A stretch of DNA of 64,000 nucleotides from the NCBI GenBank assembly GCA_027943335.1, contig BSBK01001299.1:7501-71500 (forward strand), written 5' to 3'. Within the stretch, counting starts at the first letter, position 1. Every line of letters starts with the position of its first letter. This stretch comes from Chamaecyparis obtusa (lineage: Eukaryota; Streptophyta; Pinopsida; Cupressales; Cupressaceae). The notes beneath the pieces were generated by a model. It had not been told where the DNA came from, searched no databases, and saw nothing but the letters and a program-made list of their open reading frames with translations. The translations under genes were made by a program, and so were the position numbers. Shown piece by piece: positions 36,047 through 47,382 of this stretch.

Positions 36047-39000
36047 CTAACCAGTAACAGCAGATGTGGATGTAACTGAATGAAATGTAAAACGAGGGCG
36101 GTACTTCAAACTCCAGCTACATGTTTTGGAATCCGCAACTCCGTAGAACGCTCTGTTTGTGAGGACCCTAATGCTAAGCCAAAGTCTGTTCCACCATACA
36201 ATCACTGATATTGTTCCACCAAATGCGATCCCAAAACCCATCCCCACAGCAATCATGGACACTCTTACATCTATTATATCCCATATTGATTTGACATTAC
36301 CCTCTGAAGGCGATGCCGATGGGACTAGAGTAGTTTTGTTCACCGGACTGCAACTCTGTAGAGGCTCCCCGCATAAGCATGGAAGGTTTTTCTGGAATGA
36401 AGTGGCATTGAATGACTGGAGCTGCGTTCCTCTTGGTATTCGTCCACAGAGCCTGTTCGAAGATAGATCCAAGGAGGCCAGCTTGGACAATACAGAAAGC
36501 TTCTCAGGAATCTGCCCTTCCAGCTTATTTTTAGACAAATCCAACTGCTCCAGAGTCGATATCCAACCAAGAGAAGCCGGTATCTCACCTTCCAAACGGT
36601 TTCTAGAGAGGTTTAGCAATCTCAAGCTGCTCAAATTTCCTATGCTTTCTGGTATCTACCCGCTGAGATTGTTACTTGATAAATCAAGTATGGTGTTTGA
36701 TGTCAGAACATATTCCACCTTATACTCATTTCCTTTCACTACAATGGGTAAGTCCTCATACAGTGTGTTTCCACTCAGTTTTGGATCTCCAAGCTTTCCG
36801 AATCCCTGTAGACTGCCAAGATTAGGGGGTATTCGTCCATCAAACTTATTGTTTGATAAATCTAAGACCTGCAAATTTGTGAGGTTTGCCATCGATGCAG
36901 GAAGACGACCCTGAAGATCATTATACCCCAGACTCAAGACTCTCAATTTCTGAAAATTAGTCAGATACCAAGGAAGGTCACCTCCCAAATGATTCCTTCT
37001 GAAATCCAACAACTGAAGATCCATACAGTAGGCCAAGGATGCAGGCAGAGTCCCGGAGAAACTATTGGAGTGTGAAGACAAAACCTCTAAAGAAGAAGAA
37101 TAATTCAAATACGGATCTCCATGGAATAAATTCTGCGACAACTTTAGCCTCCTTAAAGATGTGCAGTTGCTAAGTGTGGGAGGAATTCTTCCCGACAAAA
37201 GGTTGTTGGATAGTATCAATTCTGTCATTAAGTTGCAGCTGCCAATAGAGGGTGGAATCTCTCCACTCAGCTTATTTTGAGACAAACTTAAGCGATTGAG
37301 AGAAGTGCAATTAGTTATACCCTCAGGAATGTTTCCATACAAGCTGTTATCTGACATATCTATCTCCACCAACGAGACCAAACCACTTATAGTTTCAGGA
37401 ATAATCCCAGAAATGTTACTGTTCTGAAGCAACAGCCTTCTAAGATTCTTCAGCTTACCAATACTACGTGGTACAGAACCAGTGAAATTGTTAAAATGAA
37501 GAAACAGGTTTGTTAAAGATTTGAGCTCTCCAATGGACTCGGGTATTATGCCTGTCAGATTGTTTGAATGCAAAGCCAACTCTTTTAAATCTTGGAGGTT
37601 TTCTATAGCCTTGGGAACTGGCCCCATCAATTGATGAGAGCCCAAGTTAGGTTTTTCAAGCTTGGTCAGTCCATTTATTACTTGGGGTATGGTGCCTATT
37701 AGACTATTTGTGTCCAGATTTAGTAAAGTTAACTCTCTCAAATTTCCAATGCCATCGGAAATGGCTCCCGTGTATTTGTTAAAACCAAAATTTAAGTAAG
37801 TTAGCTGGGTGAGATTGAAAATTAGTTCTGGAATTCACCCTGAAAAATTGTTATCAAATAAGGAAATAGTGGAGAGGGGTAGCATGGAGATACTCTGAGG
37901 CAGGGGTCCGTTCATTCGCTTACTTGATCCAACATCAATCCACACAAGATTGCTACAGTTTCCTATTTCTGCAGGGATAGAACCTGTAAGATTGCCAAGG
38001 CCATAGAGTGATAATTGGACAAGCTGTTTCAATTTTCCTAGTTCAGGTGGTAAACTGCCAGTCAGTGAGTTATCCCCCAGAAACAGTACCTCGAGAGAAG
38101 AACAATTACCCAGAGCTGCAGGGATTTGAGAGCCCAACCTGTTAGAGTGCAGACGAAGGCTTTACAAATTCTGCAACCTCCCCAGTTCAGACGGGATGCC
38201 ACCAATCAAGAAATTGTGTGGAAGATCAATGACGGATAAATCAGTGCAATTACTGAGAGGAAGGATGCTACCTGTGAGACTGTTATAACCAAGAGCCAAA
38301 ACAAGGAGAGACGTGCACTTCCCCAGAGAAATTGGAATGCTTCCATTGAGACCATTGTAGGACAAGCGGAGATGCTGTAAGTTGCCCAGGCCACCAAACT
38401 CTTCTGGTATGCTCCCCGTCAAGTTGTTGATTGAAAGTCTGATCCACTGAATGTGCGTGCAATTGGCAAGAGATGTGGGTATGGAACCCATCAGCCAATT
38501 TGATTTTAGGTCCAGTAATCTCAACGCTTTCAGTTGGCCAAGCTGAGGTGGAATTCTTCCCCTCAACGAATTATCAGAGAGATTCAAAACTCCTAATAAA
38601 GATAGGTTCCCTATGAAGGGTGAAATAGTACCCTCTAATCCCAATTGAGGCAGAATGATGGCGACAACTCTGTTGGTATTCTTTCTGCACCAAACACCAT
38701 TCCACGAGCACACATTTTCTGAATTGGTAGCAGTCCAGTTGGAAAGCCACTTCAGTGGATCCGCTGTAATGCCTCTTTTGAAAGAGAGTAGGGCTTCCAC
38801 GTCCCTCTTCTTAAAAACATCTTCATCTCCCTTGTCGAGTAGCATACGGCCTTTCACAACAGAAAACATTGTATCCATGGTATGGCCATGTAAAGCAGAG
38901 GCATGAGAAGTATGTGAGGTGTTGTAAATGGGTAATCTGGTGGCCGAGGTTAATGTGAATGCCAGAGCCAAGCCTAACCACAGTATCCAAATTGATGTGC

Positions 39001-39061
39001 GTCCGTGCATTTGTCTGCTGCGCTCCAATTTTTTATGAATCGCAATGACTTGAAGACTCAT
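36047..39061 (-). pseudogene. LRR receptor-like protein (RLP), full length with three premature stops (copy B)
   Basis: Same 3,015 bp length and domain order as 15374-18388: signal peptide, LRR N-terminal cap with CSWNGVWC, about 25 LRRs, island (YEDLPIVVKGNEY), four LRRs, LCGEPLQSCSP cap, membrane segment GMGFGIAFGG and short tail. There is no kinase. Three in-frame stops break it, none shared with copy A: TAA at 38162-38164 (codon 300; CAA in A), TGA at 37835-37837 (codon 409; AGA in A) and TAG at 36656-36658 (codon 802; CAG in A). Met12 of copy A is Leu here (KKLERSRQ), so the best remaining starts are Met1 or the Met before HGRTS. Either copy could be expressed only as a truncated secreted LRR fragment unless stops are read through. 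Confidence 0.9.
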
Positions 39062-39089
39062 TGTTGCTCGGCATTCTTGTGCCCACCTG

Positions 39090-39133
39090 AATATATGTTG
39101 CTAGGCATTTCTCATCTTCACGCCTCGTTGACT
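39090..39133 (-). promoter_or_regulatory. Candidate TATA box and W-box upstream of RLP copy B
   Basis: AATATATG at 39090-39097 and TTGACT at 39128-39133 match the arrangement above copy A, inside a well-conserved leader of about 300 bp. Conservation here mostly reflects recent duplication, so it is weak evidence for function. Confidence 0.3.
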
Positions 39134-39392
39134 CGAGAAATTCAATGACATGAAGACTTCTGTTTGCATAAGGACTCTCCGTCAATTTGTTATGCCGAGA
39201 CCAAGCACTAATTTACGGCTTAAATCTACTACTTTTCCAAGATGTCGACTGGTTCGTTTTGTCCGCTGATTTCTTGAAACACAACATCAACAAAAGTTGT
39301 GTTCATACTTTAAACCGTGGATGCTTGTTCCACTCACATTAATTATCCTTTTAAATATAATTTTTTAAGGTATTGTAGCATTAACTAGTTAA

Positions 39393-39467
39393 CCCTTGTC
39401 GAGTAGCATACGACCTTTCACAACAGAAAACATTCCATCTGTGGCATGGGTATGCAAAGCAGAGACA
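39393..39467 (-). pseudogene. Short orphan fragment of the RLP N-terminal module (copy B)
   Basis: Counterpart of 18718-18794: linker sequence only, with no start codon, cap or LRR. Confidence 0.75.
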
Positions 39468-39717
39468 TTTTTTATATTTTATATGTAATTAGTGGGTATG
39501 TTATTTAGTGTTGAAATAAGATTTAAATTAATTTAAAATTTATTTTAAAATGTCAATTAAATAGTGATAGGGAAAATAAAGGTGAACAATGTATTAAAGA
39601 TTGATAGTAATTTGCCAAAACTACAGTCATAGAAATCATACAATAATAATTTATGTACCTAAAATAATAAAAAAGACAAGAGAGCCCCCCTAATTACAAG
39701 AATCATAAAATTTCATC

Positions 39718-39969
39718 TCACAAAGTTAGTGGAAATGTCCTTGATGTTTTCTTAAAAACATCTTTGTCGCCCTTGTCGAGTAGCATATGACCTTTCACAA
39801 CACAAAACATTGCATTTGTGGCATGGCTATGCAAAGCAGAGACATGAGAAGAATGCGAGGTGTTGTGAATGGGTGTTGCGGTGGCCAAGGTTACTGTGAA
39901 TGCCAGAGCGATGCCTAACCATAGAATCCGAATGAGTGCATGTCTTGTCTTTTTCCTACAACACTCCAT
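39718..39969 (-). pseudogene. Orphan RLP signal peptide and linker fragment (copy B)
   Basis: An 83-codon frame reads MECCRKKTRHALIRILWLG, then IALAFTVTLATATPIHNTS, and MLLDKGDKDVFKK, then TSRTFPLTL and stop. It aligns with RLP residues 12-85 and ends before the LRR cap. Its Met aligns with Met12 of RLP copy A, which supports that Met as the family start. Unlike 19044-19322 it keeps the complete N-terminus. It could specify a small secreted peptide if transcribed; expression is unknown. Confidence 0.75.
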
Positions 39970-42697
39970 TTTTTTTCAAGTCAGAATCACTTGAAGAGTA
40001 ATTGTTGATAGGCATTCATTGTGGTCACCTATATATATGTTGTTAGGCATTCATTGTCTTTATGCAATGTTGACTCGACCAATCCATGGACTTGAAGAAT
40101 GCAGTCATTCAAGGCTTAAATGTATTATTATTATTTTTCCAAGATGTCAATTAATGCTTTGGTATGTGCGCTAATTTTCGTGAAACACAACACCAACATT
40201 ACTTCATTTTTTAAGCCGTGTTTTATAATTTAAAACCATGGATGCTTGTCACCCTCTCTCCCACATTAATTGTTGTGTTTATGGATCCTTTTAAATATAT
40301 ATATATATTTTAAATTATTATGATAAAATTAGAACATCAATGACTCTAATTTTATATTATAATTTTTTTTAGTGTTTTCTATATAACTATCTTATAGATT
40401 ATCTATTGTGAAAGCAAGATTTTAAATTAATTTAATATATTATTGTGCATTATCAATTTAATAATCATATTAAAAAAATGAAGGTGAATAATTACTCAAA
40501 TATTGATATTAATTACTTTAAAGAACTCACAAACATAGCAACTACACAATATTTATAATCTACTTCAAAAGGTACAAAATGCAAAATCGACCTTCTAATT
40601 ACAACATTTATGATGAAGTTTGCTTAAGATTCATTGGTAACTTATCTATCCTCTAACATATTAAAAAGTTGCCAACATTAATTTAATATATGTCTATTTA
40701 GGAACATTACTCACTTGCCACAAGATGGCAATAATATGTTTTACCAATTCCATCTAGGATCATGTGTCATTTTATAGTTCACTTAGGCAAAACATTCAAT
40801 GTAGATAGTAACAACAATGATCTTATCTTGACTAGCATACACTAGATTTATGTGTTTGAACTTTGTTCATTGTAAGGTAATCAAATAGGTGGTCACTGTT
40901 GGTTCTTCAAAATGGACTTTATGCTCATGACAACAACCAATACATCTACTGACAGATTTTAAGGAATGGTTAATTCCAAATATGAATATTTAGGATGACT
41001 GGACCAACTATAGGGACAAGATTGCCATCTGCACTTCTGGGTCTACAAAACCAAGGAGGGTGTTCCTAATCTAGTAAAAATAAACCTCACCTCTACAACT
41101 TCAGGCAGGATTCAATATAATAGATAAATGGTAAGAAAATACTAAATGATAGCCAGTCACTTATTCATTCTAATGAGATATGGGTTCTTGTGAACCACTA
41201 CTCATGAAACATGAGTCAATGATTTTGACTAAAAAACTACGCAACAGAATCGTGATAATAATATCACAATTTGACTTGTTGTAGAAAATGTCTCCTTATT
41301 AATAAAATATGAATTCACATTATTTTTCTTAATAATAATATTTAAGTATATATATTTTTCGGTTTATTAAGCAATGCAAAACCATTATAATCTTATCTAT
41401 CGGCATTGAAAAGAGTTTTTTGATTGGTAATTTTATTAATGTTTATCAAGTTTTTTTTTAAACAATTTCTTTTCTCTTCTTTTCTTTTTTAAATATTAAA
41501 AAAGAGAATATCCTAATAAAAGAAGATAATATTGAAAGATATTTTTATGAAAAGAAGAAATAATAAAATCAAGATTTTTCTTTAATGCACATTCTTTTTC
41601 TTAGCAATAATATTTAAATATTTATGTCTTTTAATTTTTTAAGCAATGCAAAATCATTACAATTGCTTTGAATTGATAAAAGTTGTTTGAGAGATTTTCT
41701 AGTAAAAAAGTTGATTTGAAAATAGGTAACTTTTCAATCAAAATGTTGATTTGAAAATAGTTTAATAAGATACTAAGGTAGTTTTGAAAGAAGCAACTAA
41801 TGATTTCCTTTATATGCAAATAATAATATCTTGTGTAGCCTCTAATAAACAAAAACATTTTTCTAGTCACGTAGATTTACATACAAAATGCTATCCATTT
41901 ACATAATATTAGATAGATTGCACCAAAGTCATATAATTAGTAATTTTTTTGATGCATGAGTGTGGAAAGAAACCAAGGTATTCTAAGATTGTCATCATGT
42001 CGTATTGAGTGGAGTACAATATACGCTTATTGTCTTTTCAAGAAATGACTTTAGTCATTCCATTGGAAAGGTATTCCATTGAATAAAGTCATACAAATTG
42101 AGAAATGTATGTCTATTGGTTTTAGTTTGGTATCCCTGGTTGTAAGTAGAGAGTTGAGAATAAATCTATTTGTTTTGGAAAGATGTGTGGCACACAATTC
42201 ATATTGATCAATGTATGAATGCAGACATTTTGGAGTAAATCTATCCATTGTACCAATTACTTTTTCTGAGGAGATATCTGTGAAATATAATTCACCGTTC
42301 AAATTTATGAATGTATAGAGCTTGATATAGATCTATCATTCTAAATTTTCATATAATATTGCTTGAAACAAAATGTTAATGTAATTTTAGAATTAGTATA
42401 TGTGAAAGGCAATTTTGATTTATTGAATTTGTCAAAGTCTATGAAGATACACAGTTGCAAATGGATCTATCAATTAATTAAAGAATATTTAATACAATTC
42501 CAGAAATATCAATTAATTAGTGTTTTGGAAAGAATGTGTGGATGACGGTTCCTATTAACTAAACTAGTCATGAAACTTTATGAATGAAAAAGCTCGAAAT
42601 GAACCTACCCATTACAAATTCCACAACATATTGACTGAAGTGAAGAACGTGTTGTTGTTTTTGACAAAAAAATGTGTGGAAGGGAATTCCTGTTTGA
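39970..42697. other. Intergenic sequence upstream of the RLP fragments (copy B)
   Basis: Counterpart of 19323-21931, with no gene recognised. It differs from copy A by an extra segment near 42126-42182 and small indels, and ends at the duplication boundary at 42697. Confidence 0.5.
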
Positions 42698-43408
42698 CAT
42701 GAAGTGGCGAATATTAATGAACGGTCCCTTCAATACGACAGAAAGACAATGAACGCATGTCACACGTTCTTTAGATATTTTTAGGAATGCATGTCGCAAC
42801 TCGTTCGAAGCAACGAAAGTCTACAACAACTTCTTGGAATCAGAATATGTCCATAATTTTTAGTTTTTCTCCTCAACAGTTTATATAATTTATTTTTGCT
42901 TTTTTGATAATTTTTGAATATATATATGGATGAATGAAATTTTTTATATATGTACGAATGGATGAATATGTCGGTACTTATGTATTCTAAAAAACTAATT
43001 TCTTTCTTACTTGAAGTATTTGAACTAAATATCATGACATAAATAAAATGTAGAAACGTAGTCTATACAAATTATTTATTTCACTTTCATTATATTGACA
43101 TTAGTACATAACTTATGCTTCTTATGTTTATAGTTACATGTTTCAAATCTACATTCAACTTAGGTGGGTTTTTAAAAAAAATAAAATTAAATAATATATC
43201 TTTAAAATAGATGCTTATAAGGTTTTTTATAAATTATCATTTATTGATAAGGGTGTTGGCACATTTTCATGTTCATGCAACCATGTTGGATCTTTCAAAC
43301 TATTGAAATATACTTGGAATGATATATACTCATATATTTCATGGAATTATGCATTATGTGGTCTTTATTAGTTTATTGAATTTATTTTGAAATTCTCGTT
43401 CATGTTCA
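42698..43408. other. Intergenic sequence right of the duplication
   Basis: Unique AT-rich sequence. No gene or repeat was recognised. Confidence 0.4.
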
Positions 43409-43639
43409 AATTCACAACAGAAAACATGTTAAGAAAAAACCTGTGGTGTGGCTATGCAATGCGGAGACAAGAGAAGAATGTGAGGTGTTGTGAATGGGTA
43501 TTGTAGTGGCCGAGGTTAATGTGAATGCCAGAGCCATGCCTAACCACAGCATCTGAATTAGTGTATGTCCTGTCTTTTGCCTATTGCAATCCATTTTCTT
43601 ATGAATCACAATGACAGAAGGCAAATTGTTTCTAGGCAT
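43409..43639 (-). pseudogene. Third RLP N-terminal fragment, beyond copy B
   Basis: The minus-strand frame reads VIVIHKKMDCNRQKTG, then LWLGMALAFTLTSATTIP and IHNTSHSSLVSALHSHTTG, matching RLP residues about 5-62. A small deletion then shifts the frame; NMFSVVN-like sequence is still visible at 43409-43430, after which similarity ends. Met at 43594 aligns with Met12 of RLP copy A. Upstream sequence (43640-43860) resembles the RLP leader, including TTTTCCAAGATGTC, but the TTGACT core is changed to TTGAGT. This fragment is more diverged than the others, so it comes from an older duplication. Confidence 0.75.
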
Positions 43640-44727
43640 TCAGTGTGGCCGCCTGGATATATGTCACTTGGCATTCATTCTCCTTACGTCATGTTGAGTT
43701 GAGGAATCCAAGGACTTCAAGAGTTCGGTCAGTAGAAGGGCTCTCAGTCGATTTGATATTGACAAGTCCAAGCAGTCATTCAAGGCTTAATGTACTACTT
43801 TTCCAAGATGTCAATTGCTTCCGTTTGTGTGCTAATTTTCTTGAAACATAGCCAACATTACTTTGTTTTTAAGCCATGTTTATAATTTAAAACCATGTAT
43901 CCTTGTCACCCTCTCTCTCATATTAATTGTTGTGTTTATGGATCCTTTTAAGTATATATATTTTTTCTTAAATTATTATGATTAAATTAGAACATCAACC
44001 ACTTAAACTTTATATTATAAAAATTTTAATAATATTTTCTACGTAAGTATTTTACAGGTTATTTATTGTGAAAGTAAGATATAAATTAATATAATATTTT
44101 GTTTCATATTATCAATTCAATAATGATATTGGAAAAAATGAAGGTGAATAATTCATCAAATATTGATATTTCTTAATTTAAAGAACTCATAATCATAACA
44201 GCTACACAATATATGTTATGTACCTCAAAATATAGAGAAGGCAAAATAGGTGTTCTAATTACAACATGTATGAAGTTTTCTTGAGATTCATTGGTACTCT
44301 TTATCCTCTAACATCTTAAATGGAAGTTCCCAACATTACTTTAATATATGTCTACTTAGGAACAATACTCACTTGCCACAAGATTGTCATAATATGTTTA
44401 ACAAAATCCATTTAGGATCATGTGTCATTTTTTAGTTCATTGAGGCAAAACATTCAAAGGATATAGTAACAACAATGATATTATCCTAACTAGGATACAT
44501 TACACTTGTGTGTTTGAACTCTATTCATCGTAATGTAATCAGATAGGTTCTCACATGGGTAGATATTATAAAATCAATGGCATTTATCAAGTTTTTCAAT
44601 GATATAAGTTTTATGAGACCACTATGTCTATTTACCAAATATTCAAACCATAGTTTATAAGGTTTCTTATATAGTTAAGTTTCTAATTTATACTCATTGA
44701 GGTGAAATGGTGACATGTTATAAATTT
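43640..44727. repeat. Older partial copy of the RLP upstream region
   Basis: Positions 43870-44550 follow 19480-20165 of copy A with moderate divergence. Positions 44425-44715 then follow the dispersed repeat at 6335-6650. So this is a third relic of the same ancestral locus, to the right of the recent duplication. It has no coding sequence apart from the N-terminal fragment at its left end. Confidence 0.6.
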
Positions 44728-45076
44728 TGACTTTTATTGCACCAATAGGTCAACCTATTAATGTCTGATATAACAACTAGACTTATAGAATTTATGACAA
44801 ATGATTAAGCCATGTTGTGAACCAAGCATTATGATGCACATCACAAGGAAACCAATGGTGCACACCTTGCAACAATCCTTCCAGTACAAGCACGGGGTTT
44901 GAGCCTATGACCTAAGCTCTAATACCAATTGATGGGTGGTGTTGCACCAAAAGGTAAACCTATTAATTCCCAATAGAACTATTAGACTTATAGAATCCAT
45001 GACATGTAGTTAAGCCATGTTGTGAACCAAGTGTTGTGCTTCACATCACAAGGACACAAGTGATGCACACCTTGCA
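44728..45076 (-). mobile_element. TRIM-like miniature LTR retroelement
   Basis: Two direct repeats of about 145 bp (44728-44871 and 44930-45076) flank about 58 bp. Shared sequence includes GCACCAA(T/A)AGGT, ACTTATAGAAT, AAGCCATGTTGTGAACCAAG and CACACCTTGCA. Each starts TG and ends CA. The internal part contains GCTCTAATACCAAT at 44916-44929, the reverse complement of a tRNA-Met primer-binding site (TGGTATCAGAGC with one change), exactly at the inner edge of the right repeat. A purine-rich GGAAGG (minus strand) sits by the left repeat. This is LTR - primer site - polypurine - LTR with no coding sequence, the plan of a TRIM. A clear target duplication was not found. Confidence 0.7.
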
Positions 45077-46751
45077 ATAATAACTTCTATCTTATCTTCT
45101 ACCATTTTAACCTTACTTAGTGATCTTTCTTATAGTATGAAAAGACATTAAATTTGCCCACTACGTAATAGATATTAATAAAATAAATAATTAAATAGAA
45201 TGGTGGGTTCACCTTAAATTAATTAAAGCACTATTATAGCGTACACATTATTATGGAATGTTTGAAAGAGACTATATGTTCATGACTAAGGAGGATATCC
45301 ACATGTTAATATTTGCAACAATTGATGTGCTCTAACTTGTATTCTCTTAAGAGTTTGGATCTTACTATTTTAATCGAAATGGATGGTAGTACTCCATCTT
45401 ATTTTGTTGGGATATTTTGTAGGTACTTATTTATTTTAAAATGATAGAAAATAACTGTCTTTCTTGAGAATATCACTTATTTCACATTTCTTAGATTGAG
45501 TTTATTGCCTAGCTTGGCCTCCTTATGCTTACACTTGCATGTTTCAAATTGTATTAGACTTGGGTGTTTAATTTATTTTAAATGTTAAATATTTAAAACC
45601 CTTTTAATTTTATCTTTTAGGCTCTTCATCTTCTTTTTAGGTTTTGTATAGAGCATCGTTATTTTTAGGGTTTTTGGCACATTCAATTTTTATGCTCATG
45701 CATTCATGTTTGATCTTTCAAAATTTTGAAATGAATTTAGAATGAAATATAATGATAAATTTCATAGAATTATAGGTTGTGTGATCTTCACTAATTTATT
45801 GGTTTTTTCTTAAGATTTTATTGATTTTTAGAAGTTGACAAATTGAAGTGTCTTGAACACATATTTAACTGAATTGAATATCCATGAAAATTTTGTATTA
45901 TTTCTCATCCCTAGAATTTATGCATATATCATATTGAGTTGCCTATAATTTAATATGTATTAAGGTTTAACCTTGATCCCAAATGAACATTTCTATATGT
46001 ATTCTAGGTCAATAGGCATTTTTTTATGTGCCTTCCATTTGTATGTGTTTCATCCTTTTATTTATACTCTAATTTGTTTCATTTGTGAGATCCCTCTATA
46101 TTTAGTACATAATTCTTATGTAGTCAATGTTCTTTTGTGTCAAGAATTTAAGCCATGAATTTTTTGGATCTATTAATAATTTGAAATTTTGAGTCTTTTG
46201 AATTATTGTTAACTACAAACATACTAGAAAGATGATAAATTTTCTAAAGAAAAATTATGAGCATTTTACTAAAGGTAGTTTCAAGTGAGGCACTTGAGAA
46301 TATGCATACTCTCTCCTTAATATTAGATGTTAATATTTAATTTTTTATAGCTATACTCTATTTAATTAGGATTTCCTTTTAATTTGTTTTTAATATCCCT
46401 TAATATTTTCTAATACATCAAGACATTTCATATGATGTCAATTGTCACTAACTACTAGTCCTCAAATACTATTCTAACCATTTAGATCAATTCTAAGATA
46501 CATGCTACCATGGTAGTTTATGATAAATACAATTACTCTAACAAGAAATTTAGATTCTAAGCACAATTTTTTTTCCATGGATTTTGACCAACTTAAGGTT
46601 TACTACATAACATCTAGTGTTTGATAGTTATAAATCACTTTATGGTAGGAATTTAATAAATATCTATATGGCTAGGCCCCGTAGGTAGAAAAGAAAGAAT
46701 AATATAAGGAATTTATGAAATACCTTAGGTTTTAGACTAATTCTACAATAG
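45077..46751. other. AT-rich intergenic sequence
   Basis: No gene, RNA or structured repeat was recognised. A 61-codon frame at 45973-46158 shows no motif and is probably chance. Confidence 0.4.
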
Positions 46752-47357
46752 CCTCTTTGATACCAATTTTTGAATGCACCTTCAGATGCTAGAGGATTGG
46801 GGAGTGAACCAAGATGCACTAACACTAAAATATTTTCTTTCAATAATGCTTTCAGATTATCTTTATCTAACTAACTACCAATGAAAGATATTGAAATGAA
46901 AACAAAAACTAAGAACACCAATATTGTACATGGAAAACCCAAAGTGTGAAAAAAAAATTGAAATCACACTTCACTATATGAAGAACATATTACAAAAGTC
47001 TAGGTCACAAGCTAAGGAGAATACTAATCTTGAAAATAGACTTTCAAGCTAAGATGCATTGCCTTAGAGTAAGATATAAAGATTTACAAATAACTACAGG
47101 GAAGAACTTCTTTAGGATTAGGTACAATACAAATGATCACAAAGAATTGTGTTGAATGGACTAGCTTGAAATCTATTATGTTGACTATAATTCTTTATCG
47201 ATACATATGTGACTGATTTCATCTCTACTTTACTAAAAATTCACAGCTTCAAAATTCATAATATGACATTCACTCTCATCTATCATACCTCTATCTATTT
47301 TTGAAGAGTACCTAAATTTATAAATCCATGAAAACACAAAAATAACACTCATTAGGT
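46752..47357 (-). mobile_element. Remains of an LTR retroelement with primer-binding site (minus strand)
   Basis: CCTCTTTGATACCAA at 46752-46766 reads TTGGTATCAAAGAGG on the minus strand, a tRNA-Met type primer-binding site. To its right lies LTR-like sequence with ACATGGAAAACCCAAAGTGTG, a phrase I associate with plant LTR retroelements, which is established only by memory. The LINE at 47358 inserted on its right side, and the LTR may continue past the LINE from 53457. No internal coding region was identified to the left. Confidence 0.35.
47349..47357. repeat. Target-site duplication, left copy, of the full-length LINE
   Basis: TCATTAGGT here is repeated at 53448-53456, directly at the two ends of the LINE. 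Confidence 0.6.
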
Positions 47358-47382
47358 GAATGTCAAACATTGAAGACATTGA

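Larger units (their letters stand above)
25993..42697. repeat. Segmental duplication, copy B
   Basis: This is the direct-oriented partner of 592-21931. It lacks the 4,686 bp insertion and shows the intact CCATG target at 34257-34261. It carries its own changes: an expanded (AT)n tract at 35577-35656, about 55 extra bases near 42126-42182, and three RLP stops not found in copy A. The two copies have therefore decayed independently since duplication. Confidence 0.92.
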
